A stretch of DNA of 64,000 nt, from assembly GCA_945876285.1 (NCBI GenBank), contig CAMCNO010000006.1, forward strand, positions 1 through 64,000, written 5' to 3'. Shown here one piece after another: positions 48,190 through 58,285 of this stretch; position 1 is the stretch's first letter; the number at the start of each line of letters is the position of its first letter. Source of the stretch: an uncultured Clostridia bacterium (GTDB lineage: Bacteria > Bacillota > Clostridia > Oscillospirales > Oscillospiraceae). The translations under genes and the position numbers were made by a program. The notes beneath the pieces were generated by a model that was not told where the DNA came from, made no database searches, and saw nothing but the letters and a program-made list of their open reading frames with translations.

Positions 48190-48439
48190 GGGGGAATTCT
48201 CTCCTTTTTCTCAGTAAGGACTTCATAAACTTTGATAGTTTAATACTTAAAAGCGATGAAGTCTTAACTATACTACTGCAAGAATCAAAAATAGTCAAGA
48301 AAAAATTTTGCCCTTTAAAGTGTGAAGCGCAAAACGGCGGGACGATAAAAGCTGCTGGCGAGAGAGCTCTTGCCGCCAGGGCGGGAAGGTGGTACAATAC
48401 GGTCTCGACACCAAATACCTCCGCTGGAAAGGAATAACC

Positions 48440-49591
48440 ATGAATCAGAAAGAACTTAATGAGATCCGCAGGCGCTTCCGCCTGGATAAAAGCAGTATCA
48501 GCCGCATCTTCGGCTGCTATGTGAACAGCAACCGGGAGGTCATCTCCTGGATCGACGCATCCCTTGGACTGATGTCCCAGGAGGAATCGGAAATGTATCT
48601 GACGCTCCTGAAAAAATCACTTTCCGGGGCCTTAGGCAAGAATCTGGTGGACATCGTGTTCAGCACCCAGCAGGTGGCCGACAGCGATGAGCACCGACTG
48701 CTCCAGACGCTGCGGATGACCGCCCTCCAGGACCCCAACGCCCGGGAGACTCTATGCCGCAAAATCATCGATTCCATCAACATGGGGGAGAGCAATTACC
48801 TCATCCTCCTGGCGGCGGACGCCTACGACGTGCCCTACCGGGGGCGGGATGGAGAGCTGCAGGCCGACGCCTCGGACCAGGTGTTCAAATACTTCGTGTG
48901 CAGCATCTGCCCGGTGAAGGCCCCCGACCTGGAGCTGCGCTATGACCTGGAGAGCCATGAGTTCCACAGTTCCTCCACGGGCTATGTGGCATCTTCACCG
49001 GAGCTGGGCTTTTTGTATCCGGCCTTTGACAACCGGGCCGCCAACATTTACAATGCACTTTTTTACAGCCGGAACGCCGCTGAGCTCCACCAGGAGGTCA
49101 TCGACGCGGTGTTCTGCGTGGAGCCTCCTATGTCTGCCGCCGAGCAGAAGAACGTGTTTGACTCTGCACTGGCGGATACGCTGGATAAGGACTGCAGCTA
49201 TGATGTGGTCCAGTCTGTACATGAACAGATCCGGGCCAGGATCGACGAGCATACGGAGAGCAAGAGCCCGGAGCCGCTGGATATGACCATTGGTGAAGTG
49301 GGCGGTATTCTGAGCAGCAGCGGCGTTTCCGCGGAAAAGGTGGAGGCTTTCCAGAAAGAGTGCGAAAAGCAGTACGGTGACGGGGCGGTGCTGAACCCCA
49401 AGAATATCATCGAAAGCAAAAAGTATGAGGTCACGACGCCGGAAGTCAAGATCACGGTGGCACCGGAGAATAGCTACCTGCTGGAAACCAGAGTCATCAA
49501 TGGCCGCAAGTACATCCTGATCCCCGCGGACGGGGGTGTGGCGGTCAATGGTATCGGTGTGACCATTCCGAACGAAGCGCCTGCAGAGTAA
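48440..49591 (+). CDS. DUF4317-family protein
   Basis: NQKELNEIRRRFRLDKSSISRIFGCYVNSNREVISWIDASLGLMSQEESEMYLTLLKKSLSG. Confidence 0.85.
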   Translation: MNQKELNEIRRRFRLDKSSISRIFGCYVNSNREVISWIDASLGLMSQEESEMYLTLLKKSLSGALGKNLVDIVFSTQQVADSDEHRLLQTLRMTALQDPNARETLCRKIIDSINMGESNYLILLAADAYDVPYRGRDGELQADASDQVFKYFVCSICPVKAPDLELRYDLESHEFHSSSTGYVASSPELGFLYPAFDNRAANIYNALFYSRNAAELHQEVIDAVFCVEPPMSAAEQKNVFDSALADTLDKDCSYDVVQSVHEQIRARIDEHTESKSPEPLDMTIGEVGGILSSSGVSAEKVEAFQKECEKQYGDGAVLNPKNIIESKKYEVTTPEVKITVAPENSYLLETRVINGRKYILIPADGGVAVNGIGVTIPNEAPAE

Positions 49592-49609
49592 TCATTTGAG
49601 CATCATGAA

Positions 49610-49648
49610 GCCGCCATGCCGGACATTGAACCGGCATGGCGGCATTTT
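49610..49648. terminator. Bidirectional terminator-like hairpin
   Basis: gccgccatgccgg-acattgaa-ccggcatggcggcattttt. Confidence 0.75.
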
Positions 49649-49668
49649 TGCGTTTTTCTGTTCGGAGG

Positions 49669-51609
49669 TTACAGCACCTCGCTCAAGTCGTGGACAGGCG
49701 GCAGACAGCTATGCCCCCGGCACACGTAAAACGTGTTTTTTCCATCCTTGAGGGGAAACTCCGCTGACGGTTCCCACAGCAAAAGTACCGCGTCCGGGGA
49801 GACAACGAGGGGCAGCCGGGCGGCGTCCGACTGCTGCGCAAGAATAGCGGTCACCTTCGGCGGCGGGGACTCATGCTCCAGAAGCGCCAGCAGGAACATG
49901 GCGTACCCGGTGGGATACCGCTCCGCCTCCGGGGCGAGGAAGGCCAGCTGGTGCTCCGCCGTGGCTTCGTAACTGCTGTCGGAGGTGAGCTGGGACAAAC
50001 GCACCAGGTTCCACGCCATCAGGGAATTACCGCTGGGTATCGCCCCGTCGTAGGTCTCCTTCGGGCGCAGGATCAGTGTCTCACTGTCTCCGCCGTACAG
50101 ATAGAAGCCGCCGTTTTCCCGGTCCTAGAACAAGGAGAGCACCGTTTCGCACAGCCCCTCCGCCCGGTCCAGATGCTCCTGTTCCAGCGTTGCCCCGTAC
50201 AGGGAGAGCTGGGCGAAGATACAGGCAGCGTAGTCGTCCAGAAAGCCCCTGACGCCCCGCCGTCCATCACGGAAGCTGACGAACAGCGTGCCGTTTTCCA
50301 TCAGATGTTCCCGGATAAAACTGTCCGCCCGTTTCGCGGCGGTCAGGTAAGCGGTGTTCCCGCTGAGACGGTAGAGCTGGCACATGGCGGCGATCATCAG
50401 ACTGTTCCAGGAGGTCAGGATCTTGTCGTCCAGGTGGAGGGCGCAGCGTGTTTTGCGATACTGTTGAACCCGCTCCATGTCCACGTCGAAGCGCTTGTCC
50501 GCCGGATCGCTGTTCAGAAGATTTGGGATGCTCTTTTCCTCGAAGTTGCCGCCGGGGGTGATGTCAAAATGGCGGCAGAAGGCTTCGCCCTCCTCCAGCC
50601 CCAGAAGAGCGGTGACCTCTCCCGGCGTCAGGAGATAGAATTTGCCCTCCTCGCCGTCGCTGTCGGCGTCCTGGGCGCTGTAAAAGCCTCCCTCCGGGGA
50701 GGTCATCTCCCGCAGGATATAGGCGGCGGTCTTTTCTGCGATCTCCAGATACAGCGTCTTTTTCGTCACAGCGTAGGCCTTGCAGTACGCCAGGATGAGC
50801 AGAGCGTTGTCGTACAGCATTTTCTCGAAGTGGGGGACAAGAAACCGCGCATCCGTGGAGTAGCGGCAGAAGCCATAGCCGATGTGGTCAAACAGACCGC
50901 CCCGGTACATCTGTGTCAGGGTGTGCTCCGCCATTTCCAGGCAGGCAGCGTCCCCGTGCCGCTCATACCAGGCCAGCAGAAACAGGAGGTTGTGGGGCGT
51001 TGGAAATTTCGGCGCACCGCCGAAGCCGCTGTGCTTCCGGTCGTAGGTCTGCCGGTAGAGCGACACGGCGTCCTCCAGAATCACTGTATCCGGCGAACCG
51101 CCGCTCTTTTCGCTGTGATCCAGCTCCGAGACAATTTCCTCCGCCTGGCGCAGCAGCAGCGTCCGGTCCCTCTCCCACTTCTGATGGATGGCTGTCAGCA
51201 GCTCCCGCAGCCCGATCATACCGCCCCGGCTGCTTTTGGGGAAATAGGTCCCGGCGAAAAACGGCTTTTGCTCCGCCGTCATAAAGATGCTGGTGGGCCA
51301 GCCGCCACTTCCGGTAAAGGCCTGACAGACCGCCATATAGATGCTGTCGATGTCCGGACGTTCCTCCTTGTCCACCTTGATGGAGATGAACCAGATGTTC
51401 AAAAGTTCGGCGATCTCCGGGTCCTCAAAGCTCTCATGGGCCATCACATGGCACCAGTGGCAGGTGCTGTACCCGATGCTTAAGAATACGGGCTTGTCCT
51501 CCTCCTTTGCCCGCCGGAACGCCTCAGCGCACCAGGGATACCAATCCACAGGATTTTCCGCGTGCTGGAGCAGGTAGGGACTTGATTCATGCTGCAAATG
51601 GTTGGACAA
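49669..51609 (-). pseudogene. YyaL/DUF255-type thioredoxin-domain protein interrupted by one in-frame TAG (50125-50127)
   Basis: [25 protein letters not shown]...[25 protein letters not shown]; after ...LCETVLSLF the frame has TAG then DRENGGFYLYGGDSETLILRPKETYDGAIPSGNSLMAWNLVRL in the same frame. Confidence 0.9.
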
Positions 51610-51735
51610 AAAACCACCCCTGTCGTTGTGTTTAAGGAATAAAATGGACGGAAATCATAAAAGTATGCGCTATTTACGTTGAATAAAAGCGGGGCGGATG
51701 ATTTTTGCAGTCATCCGCCCCGCCATGGGTCCGTA

Positions 51736-53283
51736 TTACGCGAGGTAAGGCGCGGCGACGCGCTCCACGCCATCCGGGTCTGTCTGGCGCCAATCGTCGA
51801 AGCCCTTGCCGCTGGCCGCTACAGTCTGGCCCAGCTCCACCAGGAACGCGGGGATGCGCTCCTCCAGCATCACGCCCAGCTCCCGGCCCATGGTCTCGTG
51901 GCCCTGGCGGTCATCGCCGCCCAGGAAGAAGGTAAAGGCCGCCTGGGGCTTGCCGTCCACCAGCTTGGAAGCGCCCCGGAAGCCCATGGCCCCGGTCTGA
52001 TGGGTGCCGCAGGAGGAGGGGCAGCCGGAGATGTGGATGCAGGGCAGGGCGCCGGCAGGCAGCTTGGCCTCCCGCACCGCCGCCACACACTCTGCCAGCA
52101 GACCCTGGGAGTCCCGGGTACCCACCTGGCAGGTCTGGCCGCCGATGCAGCTGACGGAGGCCTCGAAGGCGGTCTCCGCGCCGCCGGCCGTCAGGGCCAG
52201 CACCTTTTCGGCCTCAACTCCGGTGAGGTTGATGATAAAGGCAGTCTCGTTGGGGCTGAGACGCATTTCGGCCTCGGGAATATTCTCTAAGGCGTCGCTG
52301 AGGGCGCAGAGCATCTTCAGGTTCGGCTGGCCGCCGATGGGATGCCACGCCACGGTGTACAGGCCCTCCTGCTTCTGGGAGATGATGCGGGGGCCGCCCA
52401 CCACCACGCCGTCGCCGGTCTTGGTGACGGGGCGGGGCTCCACGGTCAGGTCCAGGTCCTCGCCGGAGGCCAGCACCTCCGCCAGCTTTTCGTTGTAAGC
52501 TTTGGCATAGCCCTCGGGACCGCCGCAGACGTCCTGCATGTAGCGGGTGCGGGCCTTGCCCCGGTTCTCATAGTTGCCGTAGGCGCGGAAGGTCAGCCAC
52601 ATGGCCTTAATATAGTAGAGAATTTTGCCGGGCTCCACAGCCTCGGCCACCTTCACGCCGAAGCGGGGGTTGTTGCCCAGGCCTCCGGCGCTGTACACGT
52701 CGAATTTCCCGTCAGGCCGGGCGGCGAAGCCCAGGTCCCGGTAGGTGGCGTGGGTCGCGTTGGCGGGAGAGTTGGAGAAGCCTACCTTCAGCTTTCGGGG
52801 CATCTTCTCCGCCTTGATGAAGTGCATCAGGTAGTCCGCCGCGGCCTCCGCCCAGGGCAGCACGTCAAAATACTCGCCCTGCTCCACGCCGGAGAGGGGA
52901 GAGCACATCACGTTCCGGGGAAAGTCTCCGCCGCCGCCCATGGTGACGATGCCCGCGTCCAGGGCCTTCTCCATAATGGCACAGACGGCGCCCTGCTGCA
53001 GGTCGTGGAGCTGGATGGTCTGGCAGGTGGTGAAGTGGGCCCGGGGCACATCGTACTCCCGGATGGCCCTGGCGGTGAACGCCAGCTTCTCCTTCGTCAC
53101 CCGGCCGGCGGTCATCCGCAGACGCAGCATACTGGCCTTTCCGCCCTTCTGGGCGTAGCTGCCGTACAGGCCGGAAAAGCCCTTATAGGCGGCCTTGTCC
53201 AGCTCTCCGGCGTAAAACGCGGCGGTCCGGGCCTGAAATTCCGGCAGGTCCTGCTTCCAGCTCTGAGGGTCGATCTTATGCAT
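51736..53283 (-). CDS. Ferredoxin-type nitrite/sulfite reductase (siroheme/4Fe-4S)
   Basis: LRMTAGRVTKEKLAFTARAIREYDVPRAHFTTCQTIQLHDL; GGGGDFPRNVMCSPLSGV; GGLGNNPRFGVKVAE; CIHISGCPSSCGTHQTGAMGF. Confidence 0.93.
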   Translation of the reverse strand: MHKIDPQSWKQDLPEFQARTAAFYAGELDKAAYKGFSGLYGSYAQKGGKASMLRLRMTAGRVTKEKLAFTARAIREYDVPRAHFTTCQTIQLHDLQQGAVCAIMEKALDAGIVTMGGGGDFPRNVMCSPLSGVEQGEYFDVLPWAEAAADYLMHFIKAEKMPRKLKVGFSNSPANATHATYRDLGFAARPDGKFDVYSAGGLGNNPRFGVKVAEAVEPGKILYYIKAMWLTFRAYGNYENRGKARTRYMQDVCGGPEGYAKAYNEKLAEVLASGEDLDLTVEPRPVTKTGDGVVVGGPRIISQKQEGLYTVAWHPIGGQPNLKMLCALSDALENIPEAEMRLSPNETAFIINLTGVEAEKVLALTAGGAETAFEASVSCIGGQTCQVGTRDSQGLLAECVAAVREAKLPAGALPCIHISGCPSSCGTHQTGAMGFRGASKLVDGKPQAAFTFFLGGDDRQGHETMGRELGVMLEERIPAFLVELGQTVAASGKGFDDWRQTDPDGVERVAAPYLA

Positions 53284-53530
53284 AGTGGATTCCTCCCTGT
53301 TTTCCAACAGTCGATTTTATTCGACGGAATTTTACCACATCTTCACGCCTTTGCGCAACCCGTGCCTGCCAAAATGTGCGGTTTACTTTCGCGTTTCGGC
53401 TTCCAATAAATTTGAAACGCGCCAAAAATCAACCGTTTTCTCACGCTTCGGCCGATATACTTCTGACGTGAACGGCGGGGGGATGCCCCTCCGCCGGGAT
53501 ATCATTCCATGTAAAGGAGAGGCTGAGAAG

Positions 53531-56500
53531 ATGGTTAGGAAAAAGCTGCGAGGGATGCTGGCACTGCTGTTGTCGCTCAGTATGGCCGTGGGCCTGATGG
53601 GCGGCACGGCGCTGGCGGCGGAGGACGAAGAAGATGGAGGGCAACCGGAAACGGCACTTCCCCAGGTCGTGACCTTTGACATCTCCCAGGGTCCCGTGAC
53701 CGCCGGAGCCGACGGTGTGACGGGCGTGCAGACCGGAGCGACGGAGTCGACCACCGTGTCCTGGGAGGACGCGGCGGACCGGGAGCTGGTGGTGACGGGT
53801 ACATCCGATATTACTACCAACGTCATCACTATGGCGGCGGACTGCCCCCAGGACCTGGCGCTGACGCTGGACAATGTGGACATTACATCCGAGGACAAGG
53901 TGGAAAATCCCCGCACCCGGGCGGCCATCAGCATCCAGACCATGGAGGCCAGAACGCTGACCCTGACGCTGGAGGGAGAAAACCGGCTCCATGCCACGGC
54001 GGGCCGCCTGCTGTGGACACAGAACGGCTCCATGATGAAGTTCGTGGGCCAGGATACGGACGGGAGCAAGGCAGCGCTGGAGCTGTCCGATGAGGATACT
54101 CCCATCTCCCTGCTCTTCAGTGGGACAAATGGGTCCGGTATGTTTGAATTCGAGAACTGCGCGGTGACGATGGCGGGCCGTGACCTGGACAACGGGAAAC
54201 AGGTCCTCTCCAAAGGGACGAAGCTCTATTTGGGGGAGAACGCCTCCATCACCGACGGCACGGGCGAGACTGTGGACAGCAACTCTATCAGGGAGGTCGT
54301 CCATGACATCAGCACCGGCGATGTGACCATCGGTAAAGAGGACACCTCTGTCTGCGGCGATGGCTGGCTCATCTTCCTCAATGGCGCGGCTGTCCGGCAT
54401 ATCGTCACCGGGACTTCCACCAGCGGCCGCGTGACGGTCACGTATCCCGAGGCAATGGTGGTGCTGAAGAACCTCACCATCACCACCACGAACCGCAGCG
54501 CGTTTCTGGTGAAATACGCGGACGCCGCCGACATCGGCGAGACGCTGACGGTGCAGGTGGCGGGTAAAGTTAATCTGCAGACCGACGCCGCCTCCACCTT
54601 TAACACCAACGAATCGGAAAAAGGCGCGGCCCTGGTGCCGGTAACGGTGGAGGGCATCGCGGAGGACGCCGAGCTGACCATTACCCGAACCGCGGAGGGC
54701 GACACCGCCGGAAACGCCGCCGTGGGCGTGGACCTGACGGTGAAGGACCTGAAATGCACTATCAGTCGGAACTGCATGGGCGACGTGACGGCTGACGCCG
54801 GCTCCGTGGTGTTCGTGGCCGGAGACATCGGCGGCAACGCCGAGGAGAAAGAGGATGGCCGCCTGATCCGGGGCACCTTCGGATACCGCTTCGTGGTGGA
54901 CGGCCGGGTGTTCAAGACCGTGGCGGACAAATCCAACGGCAATATGCCCACCCTGCTGCTGCCGGGAGACGCGGACCTGAGCCGCGTCACCATGGAAGGC
55001 ACGCCGGACTGGACCGTCACATACGGCGATACGTCGGACAGCAGCGGGAAGGTGGCTCTGGATTTTGCATCCGCAGAAAACAACACCCTCACGCTGACGG
55101 TCACGCCGCCGGAGCAGGCCGTGGCGCTGGGCGCTGTGGAACAGGAGCTGACCCTGCGGGCCATGAAGTCCAGCGAGGATATCCCCTCTCTGTATCTGAG
55201 CATTTCCCCGGACTCCGAAAAGACCATGGCCCAGGTGGAGGCCGATTCCAAACACGACACCAAGGCCACCGGAACGGCGGTGCTGCTGGGGGATAATTCC
55301 CTGCCTGAGATGGAGATGGAGGTCAAGGGCCGGGGCAACGCCAGTTGGGGGCGGGAGAAGAAGGGCTTCCAGGTGAAGCTGGACAAAAAGACCGACGTGA
55401 TGGGCATGGGCAAGGCGAAAAAGTGGGTGCTGCTGCCCAGCGCCGCCGACCTGTCCCTGATCCGCAACTCCGTGGCCCTGGACCTGGCCCAGAAGCTGGA
55501 GCTGGACTACACCAGTGAGTGGCGGTTCGTGGATTTCTATGTGGACGGTGCGTACTACGGCCTCTACATCCTCTGCGAAAAGCCGGAGATCGGCGGCAAC
55601 CGCGTGGAGATCACCAACATGGATGACGCCATCGAGGACGCCATCGGCAAAGAAAACGATGACGGCAGCGACAAGCTGCTGAATGAGGAACCCGGCGTTA
55701 CTTATAACGAGGACCACAGTGCGGCCACCCTGGCGGACGGCACGGTCATCGACCTGACCGGCGGCTATCATCTGGAATTTGACAACTATGACGATGTCCT
55801 CCAGTTCGGTGCCGGGGCCATCAAGCACATCACCGTGAAGGAGCCGGAACGGCTGGGCAGTGATGCGAAAACGGATGAGAGCTTTACCTATATCCGTAAT
55901 TTCATGGCACAGGCGGACGCCGCCGTCACCGATTACAGCAATGACGAGGAACTGCTGAAGTATATCGACCTGGAGTCCTTTGCCAAGATGTGGCTGATTC
56001 AGGAGTATACCTACGGACATGACGCCACGGACAATCTGCACATCTGGAAGGATTCCAACGAGAACGGAGACGGCCTCATCCACGCCGGTCCCGCCTGGGA
56101 CTTCGACAATATCATGGCCCGTGACGAGAACTTTGCAAACGTGGCCACGGTGGCACAGAAGGAGCGCATCACGGACGCCCACGCTGATAAAGAACCGCAG
56201 GACAATCCGTCGGCGGCGGACTACAACGCCAGATGGCTCGCCCAGCTCATGCGCCACAAGGTGTTCCAGGAGGAAGTCACCCGGCAGTATGAGAAGTACA
56301 AGGACCTGTTCACCTGCTGCGAGGGATGCAACTGCGCCTCAGCCAAGAGCTTTGATGACCTGAAGTCCTGCGACAGCTGCGGCGGCTGCTATGTCCACAA
56401 CACGGCGGCCAGCCAGTGGGAGTTTGTCCGGGAGTCCATCGCCATGGACACGGTGCGTTGGTACGATGTCGTATTCAGGGGCCTGAATAGACCTGTTCAG

Positions 56501-58168
56501 CCCCAATACCGGGAACAGTCCGCCCGCAACATTATGCTGTTTGCCTGTGTCCGTAACGGTTATCTGGCGGAGCGCATCGCCAAGTGGGGTGCGGAGCTGT
56601 ATGACGTGACCTTTGTCAGCAACGGCAAGACCGTGAAGACCCTGCGGGCGGGCAGCACCGGGCTTCAGACCCTGCCTGCGGTCACCAGAAGCGGCTATAC
56701 CTTTGACGGCTGGTTCTATACCGTGGACGGTGTGGAAACAGCATTTACTGCCGGAACTTCGGTCACTGAGAACCTGACCGTCACCGCGAAATGGACCCTG
56801 CGCGATGACCTGACCGTCACTGAAAAGCAGAACACGGTGGATAAGGTCTATGACGGCCAGACCGCCGCGCTCTCCGTCACCGCCTCCATCAGCGCTGAGG
56901 GCGCCACCTTTGCTTACCAGTGGTATCGGATGGATGGGGAAACTCCTGTAAAGGTGGAGGGCGCCGACGGCACCTCCCTGGCAGTCGCCAACGCGGCGGA
57001 CAGCGGCACCTACTTCTGCCGGGTGACCGCCGCCGTGGATGGGGTGACCCTCTCCTGTGACAGCGGAGAAATGACTGTCAGCATCCGGCCCAAAACCCTG
57101 GGCGCGGACGCCGTGGCGGACATTCCCGACCAGACCTATACCAGCTCCGCCATCACCCCGGCCCTGACCGTCACCGACGGCGATACCGTCCTGACGGAAG
57201 GCACCGATTATACGGCGGCTTATGCGGATAACGTCAAAACGGGCACCGCCCAAGTGACAGTTACCTTCCAAGGCAACTATACTGGTACTGCTGTCAAGAT
57301 GTTCAATATCGTGAAAAAGAACGGTTCCTCCGGCGGCGGAGGCGGCAGCGGCAATGCCGGGTATTTCATCAAGGACGGAACCGCAAAGGATGCCCATGGC
57401 ACCATCACCATTGCCCCCAGGCAGGCGAAGCAGGGCAAGACCGTCCATATCATTCCCAAGCCCGACAAGGGATATGAGGTGGACACCATCACTGTGCTGG
57501 ACACCAATGGGAAGACACTGGCGGTCACGGAGAAGAACGGACATTTCTCTTTCGTCATGCCCGCCTGCACCGTCACGGTAAAGGCCACCTTCCGGGAGAC
57601 TGGCAAAAAATTCCCCTTCCAGGATGTGAAGCCGGGAGACTGGTTCTACGAGGTGGTGCGCTATGTTTACGAACACGGCCTGATGCAGGGGATCGGTGAC
57701 GCCGCCTTCTGCCCTGGCGGCTTTACCACCCGGGGGATGATCGTCACCATCCTGTGGAACCTGGAGGGCCGTCCCACCGTCGCCGGAAGCATTCCCTTTA
57801 CCGACGTGCCGGAGGATGCGTACTGCGCCCAGGCGGTGAAGTGGGCCGCTGAGAACGGCATCGTGACCGGCTATGAAAACGGAGAATTCCGACCCGGCGA
57901 TCCTGTGAAGCGGGAGCAGATAGCCGCCATCCTGTTCAACTACGCCAAATTCAAGGGCTATGATGTATCGGAACATGAAAACGTCGATTTTTCCAAATTC
58001 AAAGACATTTCTGAGATGAGCGCATACGCGTTTCCCGCCATGCGGTGGTGCGCGGACAACGGCGTCATCAGCGGCAAGGGCGGCGGCATCCTGGATCCCA
58101 GAGGAAAGGCGACCCGGGGCCAGACCGCGAAGATGCTCTACTATTTCTGTGAAAATATCGCCGGCTGA
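53531..58168 (+). CDS. Giant secreted CotH-kinase-family surface protein with carbohydrate-binding-like N-terminus, InlB B-type repeat and C-terminal SLH domains
   Basis: Signal MVRKKLRGMLALLLSLSMAVGLMGGTALA; CotH core KGRGNASWGREKKGFQVKLDKKTDVMGMGKAKKWVLLPSAADLSLIRNSVALDLA...GAYYGLYILCEKPEIGGNRVEI...AWDFDNIMARDENF; SLH FQDVKPGDWFYEVVRYVYEHGLMQGIGDAAFCPGGFTTRGMIVTIL. Confidence 0.93.
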   Translation: MVRKKLRGMLALLLSLSMAVGLMGGTALAAEDEEDGGQPETALPQVVTFDISQGPVTAGADGVTGVQTGATESTTVSWEDAADRELVVTGTSDITTNVITMAADCPQDLALTLDNVDITSEDKVENPRTRAAISIQTMEARTLTLTLEGENRLHATAGRLLWTQNGSMMKFVGQDTDGSKAALELSDEDTPISLLFSGTNGSGMFEFENCAVTMAGRDLDNGKQVLSKGTKLYLGENASITDGTGETVDSNSIREVVHDISTGDVTIGKEDTSVCGDGWLIFLNGAAVRHIVTGTSTSGRVTVTYPEAMVVLKNLTITTTNRSAFLVKYADAADIGETLTVQVAGKVNLQTDAASTFNTNESEKGAALVPVTVEGIAEDAELTITRTAEGDTAGNAAVGVDLTVKDLKCTISRNCMGDVTADAGSVVFVAGDIGGNAEEKEDGRLIRGTFGYRFVVDGRVFKTVADKSNGNMPTLLLPGDADLSRVTMEGTPDWTVTYGDTSDSSGKVALDFASAENNTLTLTVTPPEQAVALGAVEQELTLRAMKSSEDIPSLYLSISPDSEKTMAQVEADSKHDTKATGTAVLLGDNSLPEMEMEVKGRGNASWGREKKGFQVKLDKKTDVMGMGKAKKWVLLPSAADLSLIRNSVALDLAQKLELDYTSEWRFVDFYVDGAYYGLYILCEKPEIGGNRVEITNMDDAIEDAIGKENDDGSDKLLNEEPGVTYNEDHSAATLADGTVIDLTGGYHLEFDNYDDVLQFGAGAIKHITVKEPERLGSDAKTDESFTYIRNFMAQADAAVTDYSNDEELLKYIDLESFAKMWLIQEYTYGHDATDNLHIWKDSNENGDGLIHAGPAWDFDNIMARDENFANVATVAQKERITDAHADKEPQDNPSAADYNARWLAQLMRHKVFQEEVTRQYEKYKDLFTCCEGCNCASAKSFDDLKSCDSCGGCYVHNTAASQWEFVRESIAMDTVRWYDVVFRGLNRPVQPQYREQSARNIMLFACVRNGYLAERIAKWGAELYDVTFVSNGKTVKTLRAGSTGLQTLPAVTRSGYTFDGWFYTVDGVETAFTAGTSVTENLTVTAKWTLRDDLTVTEKQNTVDKVYDGQTAALSVTASISAEGATFAYQWYRMDGETPVKVEGADGTSLAVANAADSGTYFCRVTAAVDGVTLSCDSGEMTVSIRPKTLGADAVADIPDQTYTSSAITPALTVTDGDTVLTEGTDYTAAYADNVKTGTAQVTVTFQGNYTGTAVKMFNIVKKNGSSGGGGGSGNAGYFIKDGTAKDAHGTITIAPRQAKQGKTVHIIPKPDKGYEVDTITVLDTNGKTLAVTEKNGHFSFVMPACTVTVKATFRETGKKFPFQDVKPGDWFYEVVRYVYEHGLMQGIGDAAFCPGGFTTRGMIVTILWNLEGRPTVAGSIPFTDVPEDAYCAQAVKWAAENGIVTGYENGEFRPGDPVKREQIAAILFNYAKFKGYDVSEHENVDFSKFKDISEMSAYAFPAMRWCADNGVISGKGGGILDPRGKATRGQTAKMLYYFCENIAG

Positions 58169-58181
58169 CATGGCTCGACAA

Positions 58182-58218
58182 AGCCCAGGCGGACCACAAA
58201 GGTCCGCCCGGGCTTTTC
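58182..58218. terminator. Bidirectional terminator between convergent genes
   Basis: aaagcccaggcggacc-acaaa-ggtccgcccgggctttt. Confidence 0.8.
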
Positions 58219-58285
58219 CTTGATCTGGAAATGCCAATTACCATACCCGGCCGCAAAATGGAAGCGGGAAAACGTTTCAGCACGC

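Noticed and set aside
50125-50127. Genome-wide TAG recoding as explanation for the yyaL amber codon
   Set aside because: Only one such interruption was noticed in the window and nothing else suggests a variant code; a nonsense mutation or sequencing error is simpler.
53441-56257. 938-aa minus-strand ORF
   Set aside because: Antisense of the CotH-SLH gene.
56339-58237. 632-aa minus-strand ORF
   Set aside because: Antisense of the CotH-SLH 3' half; no protein-family signal.
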